Shown here piece after piece: positions 22,501 through 33,047 of a DNA stretch of 64,000 nucleotides. The stretch lies in NCBI GenBank assembly GCA_035610365.1, contig CM069439.1:17497533-17561532 (forward strand), given 5' to 3'. Source of the DNA: Aquatica leii. Taxonomy: Eukaryota > Arthropoda > Insecta > Coleoptera > Lampyridae. The position numbers and the translations under genes are program-made. A model generated the notes under the pieces. That model saw nothing but the letters and a program-made list of their open reading frames with translations, did no database searches and was not told where the DNA came from. Position 1 is the first letter of the stretch. The number at the start of each line of letters is the position of its first letter.

Positions 22501-25500
22501 TAGAACAAATTCTAAAAGTTTTTCATCTCTTGGAGTTGTTTGTGCTTACCCACAAGGTGTGGTGTGCATTGGCATCGCATCGCATCCGATAATCAGCGGT
22601 TTGTTGGTCCCACTGTTAATCAGCCTGTGGATTTCCTCCGGCGGTGGTGGTTCTGTCTGGTCGTAGGGAAGGTAACCGGATCCGATAATGAACTCCCTTT
22701 CGATGTCTTCCTCTACTACAGATATTTTAGCATAAATCCCACAATGGCATTGAGTTTAGTGCATTTTTTACAATAATGTATGTGCGGGGGTTGTGCGCAA
22801 GTTGGGTTGCAAGTAGCCATCTACCTTGACAGTTCAACCCTTTTATTGTTCCCTTGTGGATCCATGGCTCCTGGACAATATCGTGTGTCACGATAAAGGG
22901 ACGCTGAGGCTGCCCTACAGTGATGTATATTTATCTGAACGACTTTCAGCATTAGATTTGCTGTCAGCACGTTTTTTCCGGCTCTGGATTTACATCCAGC
23001 AGCATCCGGTTCTTTGCTGTCCTTTTTGGAGTCGGCCAGCGTCCGGATAGTGATCCTCGAAAACCCAAGGTGCAATTAGCTGGTTGACGCTTCCACTTTC
23101 TCCCAGGACCTCTTGTCCAAACAGGACGTATTGGGTTCCTTTAGGATCTGGTTTAGCGTTAACAACCCGCCACGTTTCGGTATTGATGTTGTTCTGTACC
23201 GATATTCTTTTCAGTAGGGTGGCCGGTTTCAGTGCTGTTCCTGGGACCCAAGTGATAACTTTCTTGGGCACAGGAAGGTCTTTGAGATAAATAATCTCTA
23301 GTTCCCTATCGTCCCCCAGTGGTTTCTTAATATTTGACGTACCGACTAGCCACTCTCTGGTTGCCCCGTCTGCGCACGTTATTTTCAGGAATCCGTCTTT
23401 ATGGGATTATTTCTGAAACCGCGGAGAAGCTTGTCCCTTCTCCAATTCGTCAGTTCATTCGAGTATCGAGGTTTTTATGACCTCGGATTCTTTAGGACTG
23501 ATGGTGTTTTTAGGGAACTATTTTGGTATAATTGCAAGAGCAATTTTGGTCATAGCGTCCCGGAATGTCTTTTTTCCCCTCGACTTCGCTTTACCGGTCG
23601 TTTTTATGACACCGGTGTTCTGAGGTTGCGTTTTTGCGCCCCTGTTGTTCCGCAGTTGGTACAATTGCGTACTCTGTCTGGTATCGCTGTTGTGTTCCTG
23701 ACGTACCCTTCTTTGCTTCCTGTATAGGTGGGTTTCGCTTTCGCGTCCTCGTCATTGGAGTGGAAAAGGTTGCCTTAGCTCCCGATTCTCTTTGTTTTTT
23801 CAACTTTCGTTTTGCCGAAAGCTTTTTAGGCCTTTCGGGTTTGTGCTTAGCCGATATTTTTGGGTTTTGCTCAGAGTCCCCGTCTTTTCTTAAAGTCCGT
23901 GTGGGTGGTTCCATATATGTTCCCACGAGTACGTAGGAAAAGAAGGTCACCGTGCGCAGTGCCCCGATTCGCACGGAAGGCTATATACAACGGGGTTCGC
24001 CTGGTGCTTCGAGGTTGGAACCAGTGACGATTGGTCTTCTATCCAGTCACGCATTTATCCGCCTAGTCCTCCCCACCTTAGATTTAGGTTTTTTATGAGG
24101 TTGTCTTTTCTTGGTCCAAACACTTAAGCCAAGACCCTCCAGCACTGCTTGCTCGTCAGACATGGCTGCCGTGCCTGCTGATCAAAGTCAGCAGAGCAGC
24201 GAGAAGCACCGTTACCCCAGTGTTGGCTCTTGCCACGACACTACAGTTTGATCTGGGAAAGTCGATTCGCGTGACAGTAGTATTGGAGTACATACGGATT
24301 GTAGGTCGCGACTTCAACAACTGCCAAGGTAAACAGAGTTGTCCCGGCTCAGCTAGTGAAGCTGCGTACCGTTACATCCTATCTACTTTCTTATCCACCA
24401 CCTGGAGACGCGCCCGATAGGTAGCCATAACCCACGCGATGATAAGGTTTGGTTTACCTACGGATTATTTCGAACTGCTGAAGTTGTGTTTAACCACCTG
24501 GCACTTTGTTGTTAGATGTGGTGTCTAAACCACTAACATAGAATATAATATACTCTATACGCAACAATAATAATAAAAAATTGCGGTTCGCGGCGAGACG
24601 TGTTCACGTGACAAAGGTTGGACACCAAGTGCCTCGGCTTCTTTTTGCTTGAGATCGAGATCTCGTCCTTTAAAAAATGAACGGAAGTTTTGCGTTTCCT
24701 ATCGTTGGAGCGTTGTTAAACGCCACACCACTGCTTTCCTAGTGACAATGACTAACGGAAACGTGCAGGTAAACGAGTTGATCGACGTGAACGTGTCTTA
24801 GGTACACAAATTGTTAAGTTTTTAACGGTTATGATGAGACATGGATACATTGGTGAATTTGAGATCAGTTTGGATATATTGTAGTAACAACCAGTGGGTG
24901 TATAATGGACTACGAAGAAACTAGAAGGAAAGAAACATCTTGGAGATAAATTCCTGGGGGTTCTTTTTTTTATTGACATTATAAATGGCAACGAGGTTCC
25001 ACCTCCCCACTAATTCGGGCGTATCCCAAAGCAGCGTGTTGGGTCTATTCTCATCGGATCTCTCCACATCACTCAGAACTATGGTCGACGACACGACACG
25101 TCCGTCTTCTCGCCGCATAGCGACCGCAATATAACTTCCCAACAGTTGCAATCTAGACAAAATACAGAGTTGATGCACAAAATGGCGTGTCTCTATAAAC
25201 GAAAACATATTAGTTCACGTAACGTTCACGGTAAGGAGAGGCACCTGTCCGCCGTTGACCCTAAAGAATAAACAGATAAAAGGTTACCTTGGACAAAACG
25301 CAAACAGATGGGCCTAAAATTAGAGGTTACTAGGACTTCAATCCTAGCTACCCTCGGAGAACAAGTTGGTGCTATACAAAACTATAATCAAGCCTATATG
25401 GACTTATGGGATACAACTCTTGAAGTACTGCCAAAACGTTCAATATCGAAATTATTAAAAGATTTTAATTCTTTCAAGGAATACAACGGTACAATGTGCA

Positions 25501-26046
25501 CTATCGCGATCGTATTAGTGAGTTGCTGTGGAGTACATCAAGTTTTCTTTGCATAGTATCATTACTCATTACATACCGCCCAAGCATCGTTGCGTTGATT
25601 AAATTTTTTTACTACACTTTTGTTTTTTTAATGTACAGAACGAAAATCGTTTACCAGCTACAAAAATTACTAAAAGAAAAATTGCGACGAAACAAATCTC
25701 GTCAGATGCCGACATAAACGACAGTGCCACAACCTCCGAGGAATTTCATTCGGATTCAGCACATTCGGTGAAAAAGACGCCACAATTTGCCGCTACGAAT
25801 TCTAGGTAAGAGTTGTAACTGTGATTTCGAGATAATTAAATTATACCTTACAGCATTATGCTTGCCATTTACGATTTAGAACAGAGTTTAAGAGACCATG
25901 GTGAAAAAATAAATATATTACAACGTAATTTAACCACTATGCTTGAAGAAGATCGTAATCGCAATAAGATGAATAGTTACACGGAAATCTTTGCTATCGT
26001 AGTAATTGTAGCTATTCTTCAAGCTCTCTTTTTGTATTATTCATAA
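7551..26046 (+). CDS. OSBPL8: Oxysterol-binding protein-related protein 5/8
   Basis: Fourteen exons join in frame: 7551-7728, 7789-7835, 17792-18019, 18571-18715, 18763-18969, 19022-19182, 19271-19449, 19503-19698, 19756-20031, 20085-20210, 20265-20454, 20504-20727, 25639-25805, 25854-26046. They encode 838 residues; human ORP5/8 are about 880-890. Exon 3 carries a basic stretch ([16 protein letters not shown]) and starts the PH domain ([20 protein letters not shown]). An acidic linker is in exon 6. The lipid-transfer ORD begins near residue 345 ([12 protein letters not shown]) and contains the family signature EQVSHHPP at 440-447. Residues ~820-837 form a C-terminal membrane anchor. ORP5/8 sit in the ER and exchange phosphatidylserine for PI4P at ER-plasma membrane contacts. 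Introns 2 and 12 (10 and 4.9 kb) are inflated by transposons; the others are about 50-60 bases, apart from 88 bases (intron 6) and 551 (intron 3). Alternative first exons are possible. Confidence 0.95.
8988..10717 (-). pseudogene. piggyBac transposase, frameshifted
   Basis: The frame begins at 10717 with an acidic N-terminus ([20 protein letters not shown]), then the piggyBac catalytic fold in order: [12 protein letters not shown] (first Asp), LCFDRFFTS (second Asp) and GGVDKVDQ (third and fourth positions). After a frame change near 9230 a cysteine-rich C-terminal domain remains: CSRC, CQEC, CKDC, ending at a stop at 8990-8988. Breaks are visible near 10385-10365, near 9845 and near 9230. 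The catalytic aspartates and zinc cysteines themselves are all present. The enzyme would cut and join at TTAA, but these breaks make the locus non-coding. Confidence 0.88.
10752..10801. repeat. Subterminal GGTAC palindromes of the piggyBac element
   Basis: GGTACAAATAGGTACC and GGTACAAATATGTACC lie 37 bases apart here. Related copies GGTACACATATGCACC and GGTACAAATGTGTACC occur at 8870-8916, and GGTACATATGTGTACC at 11114-11129 beside the right end. The arrangement at both ends suggests transposase-binding sites; that role is inferred. Confidence 0.6.
11917..15420 (-). pseudogene. hAT transposase with BED finger, interrupted
   Basis: Read from the right, the pieces follow transposase order. First comes a BED-type zinc finger ([12 protein letters not shown] in one frame, then [10 protein letters not shown] in another). 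Next is the start of the RNase-H-like domain (QLDESSLPG, then LTTDT at the insertion edge). Past the insertion it continues with [12 protein letters not shown] and [11 protein letters not shown], then [10 protein letters not shown], and finally the hAT dimerisation region [20 protein letters not shown] near 12050. Several frameshifts and stops are present. The family is the ZBED5/SCAND3/ZMYM6-like group of domesticated and transposon-borne hAT proteins. This copy is dead. Confidence 0.8.
13007..14849. mobile_element. LTR-like insertion (possible solo LTR) inside the hAT element
   Basis: The block splits the hAT transposase between LTTDT and KGESIFH. It begins TGTTACGG and ends CGTAACA, so it has the TG...CA form of an LTR with short inverted ends. 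It is 1843 bases long with no ORF. A TATAAA near 14245 and AATAAA near 14279 are present on the + strand. The flanks ACACT and ACATT (read on the - strand) could be a decayed target duplication. The length is on the high side for a solo LTR, so a non-autonomous element is the alternative. Confidence 0.5.
15799..16320. mobile_element. pogo/Tigger-type MITE
   Basis: The element starts CAGTGCAAGATCCATAATCC and, in reverse complement, ends CAGTGCAATCTCCGTAATCC, giving an inverted repeat of about 20 bases with few mismatches. TA lies immediately outside both ends (15797-15798 and 16321-16322). The word TAATCCGAAC is repeated three times inside the left end and recurs near the right. It is 522 bases long with no ORF. 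TA duplication and CAGTG ends place it with pogo-type Tc1/mariner elements. Confidence 0.85.
18330..18430 (+). mobile_element. Penelope-like element end with hammerhead-like core
   Basis: CCTGATGAACCCTTGCGAAAGTGATAAAAACG is the same module as at 51051-51083, where CTGATGA, a stem and GAAA form a hammerhead-type core. The following TTCGCTTACAACATTGATTAGGCCCAGAAC also resembles the sequence after the 51-kb copy. The second half of the core is mutated here (GATAAAA instead of GGGCGAAA). It lies in intron 3 of the ORP gene. Confidence 0.5.
20836..22952 (-). pseudogene. R1-like ORF2 (endonuclease and reverse transcriptase), decayed
   Basis: It opens with [19 protein letters not shown], the start of the APE-type endonuclease in R1-clade ORF2 proteins. 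A later open segment (21621-21370) has [17 protein letters not shown] and [18 protein letters not shown], matching the first reverse-transcriptase boxes. The last segment (21141-20836) has [12 protein letters not shown] and [13 protein letters not shown], which follow the catalytic box. Stops and frameshifts separate the segments. I could not find an intact FADD/YADD box in this copy. Confidence 0.7.
22990..24163 (-). pseudogene. R1-like ORF1 (gag-like)
   Basis: The frame opens with ATG at 24163-24161 ([19 protein letters not shown]), runs through a Lys/Arg-rich region ([11 protein letters not shown]), and is soon broken by a stop. A second open stretch at 23974-23591 is again Lys/Arg/Gln-rich. 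A third at 23271-22990 contains [20 protein letters not shown], which fits the C-terminal fold found in gag-like ORF1 proteins of R1/TRAS-type elements. These proteins bind element RNA. Several frame breaks show it is inactive. Confidence 0.6.
24741..24971 (+). pseudogene. RpS15a retrocopy with an internal deletion
   Basis: The + strand encodes [19 protein letters not shown], an almost exact run of ribosomal protein S15a (uS8). It is followed directly, after a frame change, by [17 protein letters not shown] and then a frameshifted HLGDKFLG, which is the S15a C-terminus. About 50 residues between these two parts are missing. Upstream, AAACGTGCAGGTAAACGAG is a degenerate match to the EKRGKR region. 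There are no introns, and several stops and frameshifts, so this is a processed pseudogene, in intron 12 of the ORP gene beside the R1-like LINE that could have supplied the machinery (inference). Confidence 0.8.
24975..25638. other. Unexplained stretch before ORP exon 13
   Basis: This 660-base part of intron 12 holds a - strand open frame ending in a poly(A)-like AATAAAAAAAAG (about 25208-24960) and a + strand 82-residue frame from 25308 that starts [16 protein letters not shown]. Neither resembles a family I recognise. Both may be parts of one or two older insertions, or the + frame could be an unused or alternative exon. Confidence 0.3.
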
Positions 26047-26600
26047 TTTATTACGTGTAGTACCTGTATATTGTACCCGTTCTTTGAACGTAATTAAATT
26101 ATTTTGTTCTAAAAGTAACACCGTTATTAATAAACGTTTTTGTACCATTGATAAAGTTGTTAGTTGTAGTAGATAATTGAGAACATTACAAAAAGAATCA
26201 CATTAATTATGTTGTGAACAAACTTTCCTTTTATATTACTTTGTACTACTTCACATGCCGTCTTTTATGCAATCTACACTTAGCACTACATAACCAATAC
26301 GCAGAATCAAATCTTATAACTATTAAAACTATATTAATATAAAGACAAATAATCCTATATATTTATATGCATATTCAGCTTTTTGTAAAGGTAGATATGA
26401 TCGTTTATGAAAAGGAATGTTTGTGAATTATCAATATTAAAATTCCAGCTAAATTATTTAACACTGTACATAAATAAAAGATTTTTTTTGTAAAGTAATG
26501 AATATTACCTCGCTATGCTAAAGAAACTTTATTGTTCCAACATTAATTAAAGCGTCATAAATCTTCTAATAAAACGTTGTTTCACTTTGGAGTATTTTCA
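26047..26600 (+). promoter_or_regulatory. ORP gene 3' UTR with poly(A) signals
   Basis: After the stop, AT-rich sequence contains AATAAA at about 26129-26134 and again at about 26473-26478. The first gives a 3' UTR of about 110 bases, the second about 450. Which is used cannot be told from sequence alone. Confidence 0.5.
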
Positions 26601-27016
26601 TTTGCTTACACTCTCAGTTATTGTATTTCACATTTTATTGATTCACTATGCTCTAATAACACTAGCAGACAATTTTAAACTTTTTTTTTGAATAAGCTGG
26701 ATAGCTTTTACAAGTTTAACTGAAAACAATACCAAATTTTTCCACCACGTCTAGTTAGAGGTATAATCATACTCCGTTAGTAGATAATGAACTATTCGAC
26801 ATACCAACACATATAAACACGTGCACAAATATCATTTTAAATTGAAGACGTGTTATATAATAGGCGCCCCCGCCAATAGGTACTGGGGTCCTGGTTACGA
26901 ATCAACCCAGCTAAAGTTGAATGTTTGGAACAAGTAAGGCCAAAAAAATGTATATGTATATATAAAATCAGTAATACAAATAATAAAAGTTATACATAAA
27001 ACAAGCAAACGAAAAT

Positions 27017-27150
27017 GTAGGGTCCCATAACATGAAAGCAACCTACCGCGACTAGAAAACACAAATGTGCAAGGTCCCATATCATGGAAGCAACTTGCGC
27101 CATTACACAACAAAATACAAGGTCCCATAGCATGAGAGCAACCTGCGGCG
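27017..27150. repeat. Minisatellite, three units of about 50 bases
   Basis: The core GGTCCCATAnCATGnnAGCAAC begins at about 27021, 27072 and 27121, so the period is 49-51 bases. Each core is followed by a less conserved spacer containing GCG and ACACAA. It lies about 1 kb downstream of the ORP gene. Confidence 0.7.
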
Positions 27151-27559
27151 ATTCGTCGTTGTCCAACCACGGTAGAAAAATATTAAACTTACATTCTACA
27201 AGGCAATACACACAATGGTTGTTTTGTCTGTTATCAAACCTATTATGATCACCATCAATAGGTAAATGTTACGACTAAAAAGTATGTCCAAACTTTGAGC
27301 GATCTTGTATCATCAAATTATAAACGTACAAAAAACAATTAACTTATGATTCATAATTTAGAATTGAAGCCAGAGATTAGCGTAAATAACTTGCAGAGAA
27401 AATTATTTAATAGATTAACACAGATTGATTTTAAAACACGTCGAATATATACAAATAACAAAAACAAGGTGGTAATTAAGTTTAAGTACCTTTTTTTTAC
27501 AAACAGAAAATCGCTACTAACGAAGATTGCATTTTAAGCGTCTTTTTAGTTTCCCCGGC

Positions 27560-27860
27560 CTTTTATTTCATCAATCAAATTTACGATGCTTAATGTTGTG
27601 CCTAAACTTACACATAAACGCAATCATAAACATAAAAAGATGCTACGAATTTAAATTACATTTCAAGCAATCCTTTACATGTCAATTTAGTAATTTTAAG
27701 TTTTAATTAACGGTTAGCGAAAAACCTCCTTTAATAAATCTAAATCGTACACATAAAACAATTAAATTGACAAAATGGAAATGGCCGCCATTGCGTTTGT
27801 TTTATCAAAACAAAGAAAACGTAACGTTTTTATAACGCTGGTATTTTAATGCAAAGTACT
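27560..27860 (-). repeat. Interspersed repeat, copy 1
   Basis: In reverse complement this region runs CAGCGTTATAAAAACG, CGTTTTCTTTGTT, GGCGGCCATT, TAATTAAAACTTAAAATTAC, AAATGTAATTTAAATTC and ATTAAGCATCGTAA. The same words in the same order and spacing occur at 48700-49000. Similarity is around three quarters by eye. No ORF or inverted ends are seen. It is an old dispersed repeat of unknown class. Confidence 0.65.
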
Positions 27861-27959
27861 GACAAATTACAGTTAATTTTCCCAACCCTTATGTTAGCTA
27901 ACGTATACAGTTACATTATAAATAACACAAAAAAACAAGCACACATTTTATATCAAGAA

Positions 27960-30640
27960 GGCCGATTGTGCTCACGGTTGACACCCTTCTCCCGCTACTA
28001 CCCTTAGCGTTTTCGAAACCCCTCTTAAAACGAATCATGCGTAAAACGATGGTAACACGGCGCACCCCTAATTTTCAGTCTTTTAAACTGAACCATCTCA
28101 AGTTATATACGGCTCGGGACACTAAAGGAACGCCTCTCCACCGAAAACAGTATGCATACCAATCTCGAAAATCTTGCGAGCTAGAAATTTATTAACGACT
28201 AAGCAAATACAATCCAATACAATGAAATGGCATTGGGTGCTTTTCTAGATATTGACAATATTAGCTTCACCTCCATTGCAAGAGCAATGAAGAGAAAAGG
28301 CGTCACACCTGTAGTGCGAAACTGAATTAACTCAATGCTCAGGAATCTAGCGATAGCAGCGACTTACGGTAGCTCTGTAGGAGCCAGGGTGGTTGGTGGG
28401 TGTTTACAAGGCGACATGCTGTCATCCCTGTTGATCTACGTCGTCATGGACGGCCTACTACAAAACTAGAAGATTGATAGGTATTTGCTTTAGGATACGC
28501 CGACGATCTCATCATCATTACAAGCAGGAAATTTGGGCAACTGTATCCAACATAATGCAGAGTGCACTAAACACCGTCAAAAAATGGTGTAAAAAAGAGG
28601 AACTATCAGTGAACCCAGTCAAGACGGCAATCGTTCTGTTTACGAAACAACGTAAAACTGATGACATAAGACATAAAACAAGTTATAATTTACGGAGTCA
28701 CGCTCTGGATGACAAAATAAGTTAAATATCTGTAGTCTTTATACCAGACTGACTGCTCATCTAGAAAAAGACACAATGAAAGCCATCACCTTTCTTAATT
28801 CAACCAAACGGACACATGGGGATTGAAACCCACAATAAGCAAATGGTTATATATACTGTAGTGACAAGACCATTCATCACATACTGTGCTCATCTATGGT
28901 GTGAGAGAACCAACCTGAAAAGCAACGCCACACGACAGACAGCTGTGGTCATCCAAAACGATAATGTGTTTTAAATGACAATGAAGTCCGCCGTGTGAAG
29001 CAAGGATTTGAACTGCTTCTCGTCCAGGGACGTAGGACATTGTGACCTAGGTACGGATATTCGGGATAAGGGAGTAGCTGTTACGCCCTTTCTGGGAAGT
29101 GCCTTACAGCTGCTGCCACCACTACCATTGGCCGCTGAAAAACACGGAAAGCCTTGCCAAAAACTTTGGTGCAGTAAATTTCTTACAATAGGAGTCAGGA
29201 GCTATACTTGGCTGTCTTCGCTGCCAGTTTGTACCGGTGATGCGCAGCCTTATAAGAGACACGCCGTTGAGGTTTTAAGTCTGCTGGGGCTTTTTGGTGG
29301 TGTTTTTGTAAACAACACACCGCTCGCTTTAACCTATCTAACTTAGGTTTCCACCACGGCGCACCGGCTCTAGAGCTTATGTGTATGCGGTTTAAGCTAC
29401 GTTGGCAAGAATTGAGGATTATTTTGGTCAACTTACCAATGAAGGCGTCTACAGATCCAGAATCGTGGCACAAAGCATCATGTGGAAAGTATGTAGGAAT
29501 AGAGTTTCGTGTTTAAGCAAACGGGATCTGTGTGTTAACTCAAATCATATCAGTATGTGGCCACTTTCAATAACTTCTGTGACAACACGCCAGTTTTGGA
29601 TCTTTCTGGCAACAGAGTAGAACGCCAAAGTGACGTCAATATTCGTCGAGCCTAAGTGATTAGAGAAGGTGAAAGGTTGAAATGGTTCGTTGACAACACA
29701 AAAGTCACGCTCACTGAGGAGGTTCTCGCTCGTCGGTCACCGGGGAGTGCCAAAGCGGCGATTTCGAATTGAAGTCACCTGCTACTATGATAGGAACGTC
29801 TCTTAGTTCATCAAGAATTTCATCGAGGTGTTGAAGATGAATGCGTACATTCTCACTCGGCGGCCAATAAACGCGCTAAGCTCGCCAGTAATAAAATACA
29901 AATTGATCGTGGCATGCATAAACTATCTGAAAACATTGGTAATTCGCCAACACGTGCAGCTAGTCTGGATACTTATGGACCAGGGTGTAAAGAGAAACCT
30001 AATGGCGGAGTAGGCGCTAATCCAGGGGACATGACCGAAGCGCTTCATTTTGATCTATTTCAATTTTTTAAGGGTGTTTCTGAAATATAGGTAAAATAAC
30101 ATAAAAACTAACCCCTCCACCTCTAAACAAGAATATGTCCGCACCTATGGCGGGCGCACTAACTAAAATGGCACAACAAGGACATATATCGGAACTGAGT
30201 TTCCCACGATACTGAAAAAAAATTAATCTGCAGCAAACTAGTAACAGAACTTAACAAACTATCGAAAAACTCTGCAGGGGCGAGGCACTCAAAACTCTTC
30301 CTTAAAGAGCCAATTAAACATTCAAACGGTAGTATCAAGCATGAGTTGACAAAGCTTAAGGAAACTCACAGGACTAATAACAGGGCACTGTGGCCTCAAC
30401 AAGGACATGCATAAAATGCGACGCATATCAAACGCAATGCACAACGATTCTCGACAAACTAAGGGTAACCGATGATGAGTTGAAAAAAACCTCTTGGGAA
30501 TAAGCCTCTGGACTTCATAGACGAAACAGAACTGTTGAAGAAGTAAAAAACAGGGTTGAAAAAATGGACCAAAGGAGACCGCAGTGCAGGGACGCTAGAT
30601 GAACCATCTCTTTTGAATAAATAAAAAACTGTCTTTGTGA
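27960..30640. mobile_element. Rearranged R1-like LINE with inverted endonuclease segment
   Basis: Three parts of one ORF2 are present but not collinear. The reverse transcriptase is on the + strand at 27968-28960 ([52 protein letters not shown]). The endonuclease and linker are on the - strand at about 30055-29000 (VPIIVAGDFNSKSPLWHSP, EPFQPFTFSNHLGSTNIDVT, then GAPWWKPKLDRLKRAV). The C-terminal region is on the + strand from about 30150 (GLITGHCGLNKDMHKM). All carry stops. It belongs to the same family as the element at 20.8-24.5 kb. Confidence 0.75.
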
Positions 30641-30658
30641 TAAGACTACATAGTTTGC

Positions 30659-30771
30659 GTAATTGTTAAAGGACCAATTGCGGACCCTTACTGTATTATA
30701 TTCGTAAGAATGAATCGCCTCGTCAATTTCGTGTACTACGGATATCATGTGATAGGTCCTTTACAAATTAC
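30659..30771. mobile_element. MITE copy with AAAGGACC / GGTCCTTT ends
   Basis: GTAATTGTTAAAGGACC at the left faces GGTCCTTTACAAATTAC at the right, and the interior (TGTACTACGGATATCATGTGA) matches the interior of the copy at 43934-44091 read on the other strand. At 113 bases it is the shorter copy. It is a non-autonomous DNA element of unknown superfamily. Confidence 0.6.
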
Positions 30772-30837
30772 ATTTATTATAAAAGAATTCTTTTTGTTTC
30801 GCCGAGTTAATTTGACGTAACAGAAATACAGCATATA

Positions 30838-31850
30838 CAAGGTGTCCGAAAAGTATGGAATATTTTTTATATTTCGGTAAACATTTATTTTTTGTACTGC
30901 CAACATCCCAAACGTCAATATTAGATTGTTAGTGTAGTTACGTAGTAGGCGAAAAAAGCTCTGGAGTGGCAAAATGAAAAGTAGACATCCACATAAAATT
31001 AAGAGTTTAAAGCGAATTATTGTATTTATAAATTCAATTAAAATTGAAAAAAAGTTAAAGTTAATGTCCAATTTGAGAAATTTAGTAATACATGTAGTAC
31101 CAACGTTATATTTCTAGCGATTTCAAAAATTTAAAAAAATAATGTAATTATTAAGACAACATAAAAAATAATGTACGTTACTCTCGCCGAAAGTTCCATA
31201 GCATAACTCGCTCACGTGCAATGTTCGGCTGTGCGGCTTTACGTCGCATTAACGTTTTACTTTCGACGCTTGTTACAAAAATTATTAGTATTTCTTAAAA
31301 CGCAAAGGAGCATCTAATCTGAAATAACTCTCGAACCATTTCATTAAAGTACTGGCGGACATTAATTCCAAAATGTGGAGGGATCCTGTCTTGCTGGAAC
31401 TATATTCTGTCGTGGAGTATATTCGGCTTGTCCTCATTTGGGTTTAAGACAGCTAATGCAGGACCTCAAATCGTAGAAAATTCAGATAAACGTCACCTGT
31501 TAAATTACCTTAAAAAAATATAAAATATTTTTGTGAAAATTGTCATTGGCTTCAATTTGGTGGGTTATTTCTTTATAAAATTCCAATCTGCGATCCAAGT
31601 TGTATACAAAAAACTCCTGAACTATACATGTTTGTATGGGTGCCACTTTTCCTTTATTAGGACGTTGTGTCCAGTGGATTTGCTTGTATTACAATTTCGC
31701 GCAACTTGCCTAACCGAAACCTGTGAGTTTTTCACGATGGGCAACATCACATTCTTCATTATTTAAAGCTGTAGCTCTGCCCGTTTTTGGTAAATCTCTT
31801 GAAATGTGTTCCAAATTACTTATAGTATAATGTGAAACAAATTGGAAACT
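30838..31850 (-). pseudogene. mariner-like transposase remnant
   Basis: The left edge reads TA then CAAGGTGTCCGAAAAGTATGG, typical of a Tc1/mariner terminal repeat. The - strand contains, in pieces, NLTGDVYLNFLRFEVL and then FQQDRIPPHFGINVRQYFN. The latter matches the block holding the second catalytic Asp of mariner-type transposases ('QQDGAPPH'), with the usual Gly changed to Arg. Many stops separate the pieces. I could not place the right terminal repeat. It is dead and old. Confidence 0.6.
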
Positions 31851-32739
31851 TCTAAATTAATTAAAATTTTACGTTCATATTAGTGAAAATACACAAAACT
31901 ATTATTTTGAAATTGAACGTGATACCTTCTATGTTCGAATACAATATATTTAGTTTAAAACAATGCAAAATACCCAAATTTCAGATTGTTAAGTCAGTTA
32001 TACAAACCGGGTGTCGGCTAGTGTTATTAGAGATTTTAATGCACGATAGAAGAATAAACGTAGTAAGAGTAGAACAAGAACAAATATGATAAGTAAAAAA
32101 AGAAATATACATAGAGTGACCACAACACAAATAAAACATAAATTTGCAATCATGTACACTTGATTATGATTTGGAATTACTGTTACTGCATTTTATTTTT
32201 ATACAAAGTATTTTCGTGTGTAAAAAAGTTCCATATTGAATCAGTGCATTATAAACTTTATTAAGGCTATTTTCTGAACACATTTTGTTTTACACTCATG
32301 TAACAATCTATTAATAACATTGTCAAGACAAGAGTATTGCTAGTGTTGTATCATCACTAGTATGATAAACAGAAAATTTGTAGTTCCCCTGTCATCTATA
32401 TCCTGCTTTACTATAGTACATTTATTATATTTTTCAGGAAGGTCAATTAAGAACAACGAAGTATTTTGCCTTTATATTCATTAACTATTTTTAGTTTTTA
32501 AGTCGTTGTTATGGTCTAAAAAACTGACAACAGAAGTCTCCGTGAAAGAAATAATGTAATTTTAAATTTTCTTATTGCATCGTATTAATAAAATATAGAT
32601 TATTTATTTAAAAAAATTAAACAAAAGAACTTGAAACTATTGAAGATATTCTCTAGCGTTATCATCTAAATAGGAATTGAAATTAGATCCTAGCTAGTAA
32701 AAAAAACTCATTTTACATGTTTACTGTTTTTATTTGAAT

Positions 32740-32905
32740 TAAACATACGATTGCTCTGCTCTCCTTGAATGGCGGCAATTAATTGTTCGTGGTTTCTGGC
32801 GATAAAATTGGCCCCCTGCTGTTCTCGGATGGTACGAATAAATTGATCCCAAACGTTTTCTATTATATTTTATGATGGCCATGGTAACACGTTCAGGTTA
32901 TTTTG
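32740..32905 (-). pseudogene. Tc1-like transposase C-terminal fragment
   Basis: The - strand reads NVLPWPS, a stop, and then NIIENVWDQFIRTIREQ, which corresponds to the 'PWPxxSPDLNPIENxWD' block of Tc1 transposases. The residues SPDL between PWPS and the Asn are missing, so a small deletion has removed part of the block just upstream of the third catalytic residue (Glu in IEN). Sequence continues as GANFIARNHEQLIAAIQ. Only this C-terminal piece remains. Confidence 0.65.
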
Positions 32906-33047
32906 CATTATCCTTAAAGAATAAACAAAATTAATAATAACACACACATGTATATTGCAGCAATGGAGAAATTAAGATAACTTTTATTTCTACTAAATCA
33001 TAAATTAAAAACTACAATTACTCTTACAATCATTAAGGGTTGCAGTA

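Larger units (their letters stand above)
20776..24540 (-). mobile_element. R1-like non-LTR retrotransposon, antisense in ORP intron 12
   Basis: Reading the - strand from about 24540, there is a 5' UTR, a first ORF starting at 24163, a second ORF starting near 22952 with endonuclease and reverse transcriptase, and then an abrupt end. The final - strand sequence is AATAAACTCAAAAAAAC at about 20785-20770, directly after reverse-transcriptase-domain sequence. RNase H and the normal 3' UTR are missing, as if an internal poly(A) site was used before reverse transcription. The GC content is visibly higher than in the neighbouring host introns. A related copy is at 27.96-30.64 kb. Confidence 0.8.

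Noticed and set aside
23401-23936. Long + strand frames (108 and 100 residues)
   Set aside because: They are antisense shadows of the Lys/Arg-rich ORF1 of the R1-like element on the - strand.
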